DNA of 25,468 nucleotides, from positions 1 through 25,468 of the forward strand of contig CALDSN010000215.1 of NCBI GenBank assembly GCA_937924555.1, in the 5' to 3' direction. The DNA comes from an uncultured bacterium (lineage in GTDB: Bacteria; Cloacimonadota; Cloacimonadia; Cloacimonadales; Cloacimonadaceae). Shown piece after piece: positions 17,325 through 24,079 of this stretch. Under the pieces are notes generated by a model that worked only from the letters and a program-made list of their open reading frames with translations, searched no databases and was not told the DNA's origin. The position numbers and the translations under genes are program-made. The stretch's first letter is position 1. Every line of letters starts with the position of its first letter.

Positions 17325-17591
17325 ATGAATTCTAGCATTAAGAAGATTCCCAAGTTGCCGAAACTACCAAAACTACCTAAGTTACCAAAATTGCCTGAGA
17401 TCCCTAAACTACCAGAACTACCCAAACTACCCAAGAAACAAGATGGTATTTTTCCTAAACCACCTAGTCCACCCAAACCACCCAAACCGCCTAAACCGCC
17501 TAAACCGCCTAAACCACCTAAACCACCTAAACCACCTAAACCACCTAAACCACCTAAACCACCTAAACCAAAGCTGCCTAGAGTGTTTTAA
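17325..17591 (+). CDS. Small Lys/Pro tripeptide-repeat protein
   Basis: An 88-aa protein made almost entirely of tripeptides. After MNSSIK come ten KLP/KIP/EIP/ELP units, a short linker KKQDGIF, then SPP and eleven KPP units, ending KPKLPRVF. There is no signal peptide or membrane segment. It would be strongly basic and form a stiff polyproline-type rod. A strong AGGAG sits five bases before the ATG, and the gene begins 8 bp after the nuclease stop, so translation is likely despite the low complexity. The third codon positions vary in the 5' part, which suggests selection on the peptide, while the last six KPP units are identical 9-mers, suggesting recent repeat expansion. No family is recognised. 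Roles such as binding nucleic acid or cell-wall polymers are guesses. Confidence 0.7.
   Translation: MNSSIKKIPKLPKLPKLPKLPKLPEIPKLPELPKLPKKQDGIFPKPPSPPKPPKPPKPPKPPKPPKPPKPPKPPKPPKPPKPKLPRVF
17346..17564 (+). repeat. 9-bp in-frame minisatellite (KLP then KPP codons)
   Basis: Nine-base units encode Lys-Leu-Pro and then Lys-Pro-Pro. Units from 17475 to 17564 are ten back-to-back KPP copies. Those from 17511 are perfect AAACCACCT repeats, earlier ones use CCG or CCC for proline, and the 5' block is more diverged. Changes in unit number would keep the frame, so length variation between strains is likely. Confidence 0.92.
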
Positions 17592-17810
17592 TTACAACTA
17601 TGTGTAGCGAATTTGAATTAATTACACAGGCACTAATATCTCGTCATGTGTAAGTCGTCGCGAGAGGGAAACCAGATAACGATATTGAATTTGCAGCAAG
17701 GCATTGAGGAACAAATAATCATTTATTATAAGCAGTAACGTGAAATCTACTTGAATTACGAAGAGTAGAAATACAAATACAAGTAACAACCCTAATAGTA
17801 AGGAGAAACA

Positions 17811-18377
17811 ATGGAAATCAAGTTTACTTTGGACGAAACTGAACATGCTAGCCAAATCGAGGTACTAAAAAGAAACCTTGGGATAGAACAGGATGATTTA
17901 CATGACGCTTTGTCAAGAATAGCACTGACTAGTTTTATGGAGTATTTCAAGATGCTCTCCGGTGAAACTATGCCATCAAAAGCAGATGAAGTTCGTCAAT
18001 TAAGACTATTTTTACTTTCACAATATTACAAAAGTGGTGATTTGCCATCTATTCAAGAAATTGTTGCTATGTTCCATATAACGAATATGCAGGCAAATAC
18101 ATTACTTAGTAATGTAATCTCACGATATCATCTTGAAATTCGTGAAAACCTAAAAAAGTCAATCAGGAACATACTAAGTGCGGCTAGCACCAATGACAGA
18201 AGAATAATTATGATTTGTACTTCTCCCGTTATCATGAGTCATATGAATTCCGAGTTGTGCATTCATGCACCGGAGTATAAAAAAGTAAAAAGAGTTAATG
18301 GCTCTGTTGGAGAAATTGATTGTACCTCGGATACTTATGATAAGCTGGTCGAGTTATTCACACCAGTTGAGGTATAA
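17811..18377 (+). CDS. Hypothetical protein with possible helix-turn-helix
   Basis: A 188-aa soluble, mostly helical protein that I do not recognise. An AAGGAG ribosome site precedes ATG 17811 with good spacing, so the gene is real. The middle (about residues 80-115, SIQEIVAMFHITNMQANTLLS...) looks like a helix-turn-helix, and the C-terminal part appears mixed alpha/beta. It could be a regulator of the small-gene group that follows. The stop is one base from the next start (18379), so the two are coupled. The region is visibly more A+T-rich than the operons to the left. Confidence 0.75.
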   Translation: MEIKFTLDETEHASQIEVLKRNLGIEQDDLHDALSRIALTSFMEYFKMLSGETMPSKADEVRQLRLFLLSQYYKSGDLPSIQEIVAMFHITNMQANTLLSNVISRYHLEIRENLKKSIRNILSAASTNDRRIIMICTSPVIMSHMNSELCIHAPEYKKVKRVNGSVGEIDCTSDTYDKLVELFTPVEV

Positions 18378-18378
18378 C

Positions 18379-18750
18379 ATGGGTATTAAAGGTATCGAGT
18401 TGATTTCCCTTTTAATGGTTTTCTTAGTGTTCTTTCTGGATAAAACGGGTAATTATTTGACTGGATATTTAAGAGTGCCTAAACCATCGAAGACTTTAAG
18501 GCATGATTATAAGGCTTATCTTAATGAAACTGTTAAGCTACACATCCAGATTATGTCTGGTATATTGCTTGAGTTAGCCATACTATTAGTATATGGCAAT
18601 AGCATATATTACATCATTACTCGTTCTTCATTTTCACTAGTAGAACCCGATCCTATTTGCAGCTTATCCCTAATGATATATATATGTGTCATAGGGTTAT
18701 CAGTATATAGTGTATCTATGCTTTTAGCTCTGAGGAACAGGAGCAAATAG
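18379..18750 (+). CDS. Small membrane protein, unknown function
   Basis: A 123-aa protein with three predicted membrane helices: ~6-20 (LISLLMVFLVFFL), ~58-77 (MSGILLELAILLVYGNSIYY) and ~95-117 (LSLMIYICVIGLSVYSVSMLLAL). A basic loop lies between the first two (RVPKPSKTLRHDYK). The longer open frame begins inside the preceding gene; ATG 18379 starts one base after that gene's stop and gives a sensible N-terminal helix. No family is recognised. It sits with a probable regulator, a lipoprotein and a small helical protein. Confidence 0.7.
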   Translation: MGIKGIELISLLMVFLVFFLDKTGNYLTGYLRVPKPSKTLRHDYKAYLNETVKLHIQIMSGILLELAILLVYGNSIYYIITRSSFSLVEPDPICSLSLMIYICVIGLSVYSVSMLLALRNRSK

Positions 18751-18800
18751 CAGTATTATGCATTGTTTTGATTCATAACCTAGTAAGTCCGGATGTAGAT

Positions 18801-19232
18801 ATGATAGTAAAGAGTACAGTACTTCACCTGCGTTTTTGTATAATGCTAGTTTTAGTGCTTGCTTCCTGCGCACAAACTCCTATTAGTGACAGAGATAATT
18901 TGAAATATTCACAACTTATAACTACTAACAATAGCTTGATTGCTCATTGCGAAAAGCAAATCGTGGAAGAGCATGAAATGGTGACAGGTGAATTAGACGA
19001 GGTACTTACCCTGCAACAGAAGCTAATGTCCATCCGTGATGAGATGCAGAAAAAGAAGGGTTTTAACAAGGATGTACTAATGATCCTTGATAATGAGATA
19101 GCAGATATTGAAATGATGTTTGGTGAGTTCAAGGATGGTGAGGGGACTATTCCGGCTAAGCATTACCTTTTCTTTGCCAGTTACCTGAGGCAAACCAATG
19201 CAAATCTGCAAGTTTTCTTAGATCACAAATAG
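18801..19232 (+). CDS. Small lipoprotein with coiled-coil tendency
   Basis: A 143-aa predicted lipoprotein: N-terminal basic residues, hydrophobic stretch LVLVLASC with the lipobox cysteine at position 23, then a polar mature part. Residues ~45-100 (TGELDEVLTLQQKLMSIRDEM and following) have a heptad-like pattern suggesting a coiled coil. An upstream TTG at 18768 is in frame, but ATG 18801 gives a normal signal peptide; the ribosome site is weak (GGATG). The gene ends 10 bp before the next one, with which it is probably co-transcribed. No family recognised. Confidence 0.75.
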   Translation: MIVKSTVLHLRFCIMLVLVLASCAQTPISDRDNLKYSQLITTNNSLIAHCEKQIVEEHEMVTGELDEVLTLQQKLMSIRDEMQKKKGFNKDVLMILDNEIADIEMMFGEFKDGEGTIPAKHYLFFASYLRQTNANLQVFLDHK

Positions 19233-19242
19233 GAAGGATATT

Positions 19243-19584
19243 ATGGATAGACAAGCGTTTGAAAATGCTAAACGTGAGATATCAAGCAGTCTCAGCGAAT
19301 ACTTGCAGAATTCAGGGGAAGATAGCAAAAAGCTTGTGCAACAAAACACTTTGTATTTTATGGAGAGGATGCAGTGGATAGATGAGATGATGTGTACTGG
19401 CAAAATGAATGCAGCGCAAGCCGAAAAAGTCTTCCATTTGAACAGGCACAGTTTTGAAGCTATGGCACTAGCTGAGAAGCATCTCTCACAGGCAAACACA
19501 AAGAAGCTTATCAAAACAATCGCCAAAAAGCTGTTGGAGATTGCTGTTTCTCAGGGCTTAAAAGCTCTGTTGCTTGCTTTGTAG
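19243..19584 (+). CDS. Small helical protein; its 3' end is duplicated downstream
   Basis: A 113-aa, mostly helical protein with an AGGAAGGA ribosome site before ATG 19243. The C-terminal 25 residues (LIKTIAKKLLEIAVSQGLKALLLAL) form an amphipathic, lysine-rich helix of the kind that could lie on a membrane. No signal peptide and no recognised family. Its last ~170 bases recur in degraded form at 21651-21814, on the far side of the ATPase/DUF4435 pair, which suggests either that this gene's 3' end was an insertion target or that the gene was once duplicated. Confidence 0.75.
   Translation: MDRQAFENAKREISSSLSEYLQNSGEDSKKLVQQNTLYFMERMQWIDEMMCTGKMNAAQAEKVFHLNRHSFEAMALAEKHLSQANTKKLIKTIAKKLLEIAVSQGLKALLLAL
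19416..19584 (+). repeat. Left copy of direct repeat flanking the ATPase/DUF4435 cassette
   Basis: The 3' end of the 113-aa gene from GCAAG to its stop. It aligns with 21651-21814 at roughly 85 percent by eye over the first ~95 bases, and again strongly over CCAAAAAGCT ... TCAGGGCTTAAAAGC. There is no match outside these limits on either side. Confidence 0.85.
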
Positions 19585-19593
19585 CACTATGAC

Positions 19594-19612
19594 AGGATGG
19601 GCAATTCATCCT
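19594..19612 (+). terminator. Weak hairpin after the 113-aa gene
   Basis: AGGATG (19594-19599) and CATCCT (19607-19612) form a six-pair stem with a 7-base loop, ten bases after the stop codon. Only a broken T-rich stretch follows, so termination would be weak. Confidence 0.3.
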
Positions 19613-19725
19613 TCATTTACTGGTTTTATACTCCGCATGATATCGAAGTATGGCTTGTTTATATAGAATTTATTGGTTGAAGAAGCCCTTAGTTAGGGTG
19701 TGGGGAGTTTTAAAGCCCGAAAATG

Positions 19726-19743
19726 CCTTGACATATTTCAAGG
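19726..19743. promoter_or_regulatory. 18-bp near-perfect palindrome overlapping a -35-like TTGACA
   Basis: CCTTGACATATTTCAAGG is self-complementary except for one base pair (position 7 against 12). It lies 50 bp before the ATPase start and contains TTGACA at 19728-19733. A dimeric repressor could bind here and block transcription of the two-gene module. A clear -10 box is not visible: TATATT follows after only 13 bases. Confidence 0.5.
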
Positions 19744-19793
19744 AGCTATATTCATAAGCCGTAGTGAGTATTTACGCGCATAGAGAGGCGAAC

Positions 19794-20744
19794 ATGAAGA
19801 TAGATAGGATACAAATATCCAACTTCCGAGGAATTGATAATTTTAACCAAATACTAGTTAATCCCATAACTGAAGAGCCGTTGAATGTAGTTATTTTTAC
19901 CGGACCAAATGGTTGTGGCAAAACAAGCATCCTTGAGGCAATAGTTATTACCCTAACAGAAAAAAAGACCAAGGACGATAAAGTTTTCAGCAAAAGAAAC
20001 GAGAGAAACGGCAAGGACTATTCAATTTCCATTCATATGATTGATGGAAGTAATGATTTCACACTAAAGAAATCTACTCCCAAGCCTAACGAATTGCTAA
20101 GAATTAAACCAAAAGGCTTTGATCAGGTTGAGTACTTTTCTTCATGGAGAGAGCCCTTATTAAAGGGTCCGTTATCCGTCACAATAGGAAAAAAAGGGAA
20201 CCGCCCTCAAGATGTGGAATCCAACCGACTATGGAACCTGAAGCAGTTTTTAATTGATTCATACGTGGCAGATAACCTCCCGAAAGATGTAAAATACAAG
20301 AACATATCGCATAAGAAAGCCGTTAATAGAATAGTAAAGGCATTTTCACATTTCTATCCCAACTCGGGGATTGAAGTAAAAATTGGTAGTGTTAGCGACA
20401 ATGTTGAAGAAGGCTTTGATGTTTATATCAAATACCCCAATAGTGGTGATAATTACGTATCATTAGATGAGCTCAGTTCCGGCGAGATAGAGCTGTTTTC
20501 GTTTCTCAGCACCATTATTCGTAAAGATTTGACGGATGGGATATTGCTGATTGATGAGCCTGAACTGCATCTTCATGTTTCCTGGCACAGAATATTTATC
20601 AATGCCCTAAGAGAGTTACTGCCAACCACCCAGATAATTTGCGCAACTCACTCGATGGAGATCATCGAATCAGTGAAGAGCTACGAGCGTTTCATAATTA
20701 AGAGTGATGATGACTATACAGATGATACCAAGGGTTTAGAGTGA
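19794..20744 (+). CDS. AAA/ABC-type ATPase of a PARIS-like defence pair (AriA-like)
   Basis: A 316-aa SMC/OLD-like ATPase. The N-terminus KIDRIQISNFRGIDNF is the usual opening of this class. Walker A GPNGCGKTS is at residues 37-45, an ABC signature-like LSSGE near 227, Walker B GILLIDEPELHLH near 250, and the ATHS switch histidine near 284. It overlaps by one base a DUF4435/TOPRIM gene. The same pairing defines the PARIS anti-phage system, where AriA ATPase holds AriB nuclease and releases it when a phage anti-restriction protein is sensed. It is shorter than I expect for AriA, so a variant or related system is possible. ATG 19794 has AGAGAGG upstream; the frame could extend to 19764 without a better site. 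Confidence 0.85.
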   Translation: MKIDRIQISNFRGIDNFNQILVNPITEEPLNVVIFTGPNGCGKTSILEAIVITLTEKKTKDDKVFSKRNERNGKDYSISIHMIDGSNDFTLKKSTPKPNELLRIKPKGFDQVEYFSSWREPLLKGPLSVTIGKKGNRPQDVESNRLWNLKQFLIDSYVADNLPKDVKYKNISHKKAVNRIVKAFSHFYPNSGIEVKIGSVSDNVEEGFDVYIKYPNSGDNYVSLDELSSGEIELFSFLSTIIRKDLTDGILLIDEPELHLHVSWHRIFINALRELLPTTQIICATHSMEIIESVKSYERFIIKSDDDYTDDTKGLE

Positions 20745-21556
20745 TGAATAGCAATAGCAGCCTAAACAGAGCTAACCCGCCTATAAAAGTGTATGTAGAA
20801 GATGCACTTACAAAAGAGTACCTTAGTATAATCTGGGCAGATTCCCTTTCTGCACTCAATATCAAGGTTGCAGGTAATGTATTTGCCGTAAGAAGCCTTG
20901 TTGCATACGAAAATGCTGACAAACAAGCTTGTTGGGGTATAGTAGATAGGGATTATCGGTGGGATGCCCCAACAAGCAAGAACAACATATTCACACTTAG
21001 CAAACATGAGATTGAGAATTACCTCTTGGATGCTAAGGCAATTAGTCAATCAGATTTTAACGCAAAACAAAAGCTTTCTGAAGATGCCATCCAGACCAGA
21101 ATAGACACTTTCATCATTGATAATAAGTTCTGGTTTGCGTGTTGTTACCTTTTATCGAAACTCAACCTATTAGTTACACAGGATTTTCCACCCAACCCTA
21201 ATAGAACCATAATCTTGGACACACAAGCAATATTAAGATACATCAACGATAGTGGCTATCACCAATCGGTGTCAGAAAAACTGCAGACTATTGACCCTAA
21301 GCTAATTGCATCACATGTGAGTGATATTGTTAAAGAAATTGAGCAGGTTTACATCGATGATGAGCAACATGACTTGTTTCCCGGTAAGGAAGTTTTCCGT
21401 GATATTAGAGGCACTTTGCCAGGCTCAAACTATGCAGATAAGTTGACCATGGATATTGACCTAGCAAAAGAGATTGCTGTTTACCAAGTAAAAGCCAATC
21501 GTATCCCGGTTGAGTTGACTTCAATAAAGAACTCGATGCTGCGCAACCAACAATAG
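20744..21556 (+). CDS. DUF4435/TOPRIM effector of a PARIS-like pair (AriB-like)
   Basis: A 270-aa protein with the DUF4435 pattern. VYVEDALTKEYL holds the first acidic residue of a TOPRIM fold (Glu19), GIVDRDYR gives the DxD (Asp68, Asp70), and SKHEIENYLL (Glu89, Glu91) follows. FPGKEVFRDI in the C-terminal half is another family mark. In PARIS, AriB is a TOPRIM nuclease that, once freed by the ATPase, cleaves host tRNA and stops phage growth. All acidic residues seem intact, so the protein may be active. Start: TGATG overlap with the ATPase stop; the codon before (GTG 20741) is also possible. The downstream side is the degraded direct repeat. Confidence 0.85.
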   Translation: MNSNSSLNRANPPIKVYVEDALTKEYLSIIWADSLSALNIKVAGNVFAVRSLVAYENADKQACWGIVDRDYRWDAPTSKNNIFTLSKHEIENYLLDAKAISQSDFNAKQKLSEDAIQTRIDTFIIDNKFWFACCYLLSKLNLLVTQDFPPNPNRTIILDTQAILRYINDSGYHQSVSEKLQTIDPKLIASHVSDIVKEIEQVYIDDEQHDLFPGKEVFRDIRGTLPGSNYADKLTMDIDLAKEIAVYQVKANRIPVELTSIKNSMLRNQQ

Positions 21557-21650
21557 TTACACCCCTATTTGTGTGCTCATGGGACTTCAAAGAAGATTGT
21601 TTATTATCTGCTTCTCATTAATATGTGATTAAGGTTAGTATCTATTTGGG

Positions 21651-21814
21651 GCAAGCGGAACAAGTGTTCAATTTGAACAGGCACAGTTTTGAATATATGG
21701 CATTAGCGGAAAAGCACCTCTCACAGGCAAACACGAAGAAGCTCAGCAATTTCCAAAAAGCTATTGGAAATTGCTGTTTCTCAGGGCTTAAAAGCCTTGC
21801 TTCTCTCCTTGTAA
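21651..21814 (+). pseudogene. Degraded duplicate of the 3' end of the 113-aa gene
   Basis: A copy of the last part of the gene at 19243-19584, beginning GCAAGCGGAACAAG and encoding FNLNRHSFEYMALAEKHLSQ before it shifts frame. Relative to the intact copy, five bases are lost between AAGAAGCT and CCAAAAAGCT (21744-21752), which breaks the frame. The rest (TTGCTGTTTCTCAGGGCTT) is nearly unchanged. It lies about 95 bp after the DUF4435 stop. It has no start of its own, although an open frame of 94 codons spans it and reads into unrelated sequence. This is the right border of the duplicated segment around the defence-like cassette. Confidence 0.85.
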
Positions 21815-21873
21815 AGCTGATCCTCTATCTACGTTGCATGGAGAGGTGGCTTAGCCTTTCCGCCACTTTGTGC

Positions 21874-21879
21874 TTGACA
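21874..21879 (+). promoter_or_regulatory. TTGACA (-35-like) before the propeller lipoprotein gene
   Basis: An exact TTGACA within CTTGACA, 50 bp before ATG 21929. No convincing -10 box at normal spacing is seen, so the call rests on the recurrence of the same string upstream of other genes here. Confidence 0.25.
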
Positions 21880-21928
21880 TTATTAAGAAAGTGCGCATCC
21901 TTGCCTTAAGAGATAATTAGGGGTTCTT

Positions 21929-23053
21929 ATGCGTAGAATGTATGTTCTTTTATCCGCAGCAATCGCGATGTTGTTGCTGTTGCTTTTTGCCTGTGGGGAT
22001 GATACTCCTTCGCCATTCCGGGTATATTGCCGGGTGGATGGTGCGGGATCTGATAGTGCAGTGCGGGATAACAGCCTGCAGGTTGGCTCACTTGGCAAAG
22101 CCTTTTACCTTACGGATGACATTGTGTTTCATTTGGGAGAGGTGCTAACCCGTCACTCTTTGCAAACGGGTTTATCCACGCAGATATCGCCGGTTGCGAT
22201 GCAGATAAGCGATAAACAGTATTTGGCGATTGACCGGGCTAACCAAATGCTATATTTTGCCGCAGACCATGCCATATTCAAGATGGATTTTAGTGGCGGT
22301 GCCTGCACCAAGCTTAGCCCCGAAGCTGAGGGAGAATATTCTGCTCCCGCTCTTTCCCCCGATGGACAGTTTCTTACCGCTATCCACGATGGGCATATTG
22401 CCCGCTTGAACCTCAGCTCCGGAGAGTGGAACGAGCTTAGCAGACCGGATGATGCTTTCTACGCCATATACGCCGCGGATCAGGATGCCTATTATTACTT
22501 TACGCTGACCAACGTCTCAAATTATCATGACCAAACTTTACAGCTTTTCAAACAGGATTCTCTGTCCCAAACCCCTATCCGGCTAATGGTGGATGTTCTA
22601 GATTATGGTTATTCTTCCCCCTATGACGTTGATGCGCGGATAAGCCCGGATGGCAGCTATCTTGCCATGCAGTTCACTCAGGAACCCCGTGATACCGGAG
22701 GTTATTTGACTGGTCCCATCTGGCAACGCTATCCCGTTACGCTAAACATATATGAGCGAAGCAGCGGAGCAGTTACCCAGATTGAGGATTGTTTTGCTTA
22801 CAGCTTTGTGCCGGATACCGGTGAACTGCTGTACTCGCACTTGAAATACGGCATGGCTGATCTTATCCGCATGGACATGCATAGCCGCAACACCTTCATG
22901 GTGTGGGATGGGTATCATGAAAAGGACTATTATTCCTATTCGGTTACGGAGATATTCCCCAGGGATGATGGGCAGAAGATACACCTGAACGCTTGGAAGC
23001 GTAGCAGGGTGAAAATGTCGCACACCGAACCGTCCTCCACTTACCCATTATAG
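21929..23053 (+). CDS. TolB/WD40-like beta-propeller lipoprotein
   Basis: A 374-aa predicted lipoprotein. It has basic residues then a long hydrophobic core and lipobox LFAC (Cys22). The mature part has repeated propeller-blade motifs of the WD40-like/PD40 kind, such as APALSPDGQFLTAIHDG near 145-160 and ARISPDGSYLAMQF near 235-248, plus other blades with GEL-L-Y patterns. Proteins of this kind often act as binding scaffolds in the periplasm or on the outer membrane; nothing here shows the ligand. AGGGG lies 6 bases before ATG 21929. It faces the convergent beta-barrel gene 28 bp away. Confidence 0.8.
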   Translation: MRRMYVLLSAAIAMLLLLLFACGDDTPSPFRVYCRVDGAGSDSAVRDNSLQVGSLGKAFYLTDDIVFHLGEVLTRHSLQTGLSTQISPVAMQISDKQYLAIDRANQMLYFAADHAIFKMDFSGGACTKLSPEAEGEYSAPALSPDGQFLTAIHDGHIARLNLSSGEWNELSRPDDAFYAIYAADQDAYYYFTLTNVSNYHDQTLQLFKQDSLSQTPIRLMVDVLDYGYSSPYDVDARISPDGSYLAMQFTQEPRDTGGYLTGPIWQRYPVTLNIYERSSGAVTQIEDCFAYSFVPDTGELLYSHLKYGMADLIRMDMHSRNTFMVWDGYHEKDYYSYSVTEIFPRDDGQKIHLNAWKRSRVKMSHTEPSSTYPL

Positions 23054-23081
23054 AATTGTGGTGAGCAAGAGAAATATGGCG

Positions 23082-23750
23082 TTACCAGGGATTGATTGCC
23101 CAGTTTAGCATCAGTGAACTACGCCGCTGTTTCCCCACGGGAATACCTTTAATCTCAAAGCTTTTCCAATCCTGAGTGTAACGAAGTTCAAGCCGGTTTT
23201 TGTTCGCGTAAAAGCCAGCGTTTGCCATGAACCCCGGAGTTATACCGCTTAAAGCACTCTCCACATTGATGGATGAAGAGCCAGTGTGGCTAATGTAATG
23301 CTGTTTAACATCCGCTTGGGCATAGTGCACAATGTCTCCATACACCCCAGTCCCCACAAAGAGTTTTCCATGATAGGCGTTCCTGGGAAATATTAGCTCT
23401 GTACCTATACTGAGGCGGGTAGCAATGGTGGATAGATATGTGCGCAAATCCATAACATAAGGGAATGGATGCTCCACATACCGGTTGGCAGAGTAATACT
23501 GCTCACTAACTCCGGCACGTAACACGACACGGGGATCAAGCGGGTAAAGCAGATTCACGCCAAAGCCACCTGCAAAGCCGGATTTCCAATAAACATCAGT
23601 ACTGCAATCTTTGCCGATGCCTGCCCCAGCCGTTAGATCATACTCCAAAACATACTTGCTTTGCGACTCCGCAACAGGCACTTCCTGAGCAAGACACAAG
23701 CCTACGGGAAGGATCAACATACACAACACAAAAACGATACTCTTCATCAT
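23082..23750 (-). CDS. Outer-membrane beta-barrel protein
   Basis: A 222-aa exported protein. The signal peptide ends near GLCLAQ-EVPV, then alternating polar/hydrophobic strands with turns rich in Gly and Asn follow (YDLTAGAGIGKD, FAGGFGVNLLYPL, ATRLSIGTELIF, GKLFVGTGVYGD, FMANAGFYANKNRLELRYTQD), ending SSLMLNWAINPW. This matches the general pattern of small 8- to 10-strand outer-membrane barrels (PorT/OmpA-barrel like), but no specific family is recognised. AAGGAG is four bases before ATG 23750 and seven before ATG 23747; either could be the start. An exact CTTGACA at 23794-23788 on this strand may be its -35 box. Confidence 0.75.
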   Translation of the reverse strand: MMKSIVFVLCMLILPVGLCLAQEVPVAESQSKYVLEYDLTAGAGIGKDCSTDVYWKSGFAGGFGVNLLYPLDPRVVLRAGVSEQYYSANRYVEHPFPYVMDLRTYLSTIATRLSIGTELIFPRNAYHGKLFVGTGVYGDIVHYAQADVKQHYISHTGSSSINVESALSGITPGFMANAGFYANKNRLELRYTQDWKSFEIKGIPVGKQRRSSLMLNWAINPW

Positions 23751-23787
23751 CAATCTCCTTTTGATATGTTTATCTATGCATGATTTC

Positions 23788-23794
23788 TGTCAAG
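23788..23794 (-). promoter_or_regulatory. CTTGACA (-35-like) before the beta-barrel gene
   Basis: An exact TTGACA preceded by C on the minus strand, about 40 bp before the start codon, which is a tight but usable distance. A good -10 is not visible at 16-18 bases spacing. Confidence 0.25.
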
Positions 23795-24079
23795 TGTCTT
23801 TCTCAATCCATGTATCCCCGGTATAGACCGAAACAACTATTCAGGACAGTATATGCCTTATTCTATTAGCGAGGTTTAAAACTCCAAAACTGTTCTTGAC
23901 ATGGATAGCTTGTTGCTGTCTCGTGGATATTGAGTGTAGAATGCCCGTTGCAAAGCTGATGCTGGCGATGAAGTAGCTGGGATAACGCAAGGGAGGTCTC
24001 TGTCCTCCTTTCAGGTTTTTTTTAACTGTCTTTCCTGCGTGGTCTTCCGCATGTAAACACCGAAAGAGAAGGGTTTCAG
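23795..24079. other. Intergenic region between divergent genes with a leader-like stretch
   Basis: No protein gene with a credible start is seen here. It holds a plus-strand CTTGACA at 23895-23901 and, downstream of it, the terminator-like hairpin described separately, all ahead of the beta-helix gene. AGAAGGG just before 24080 is that gene's ribosome site. The arrangement suggests a long 5' leader or a small RNA ending at about 24023. Confidence 0.45.
23989..24023 (+). terminator. Rho-independent terminator-like hairpin in a gene leader
   Basis: AAGGGAGG (23989-23996) pairs with CCTCCTTT (24004-24011), eight pairs including one G-U, around a 7-base loop. Four bases later comes a run of eight T (24016-24023). 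No plus-strand gene ends just upstream, so it would end a small RNA or attenuate the gene starting at 24080. Confidence 0.5.

Noticed and set aside
17300..17485. Glycine-rich protein on the minus strand
   Set aside because: It is the complement of the KLP/KPP repeat, without a ribosome site; the plus-strand frame has a strong one.
17475..17564. CRISPR-like repeat array
   Set aside because: The 9-base units are contiguous, without spacers, and in a reading frame; this is a coding minisatellite.
16531..21814. Prophage or insertion sequence
   Set aside because: No integrase, transposase, structural phage gene or terminal inverted repeat is visible; only the direct repeat of a gene tail supports mobility.
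21625..21909. 94-aa protein after the DUF4435 gene
   Set aside because: Only its middle matches the 113-aa protein, then it shifts frame into unrelated sequence; it has no ribosome site. Called a pseudogene fragment instead.
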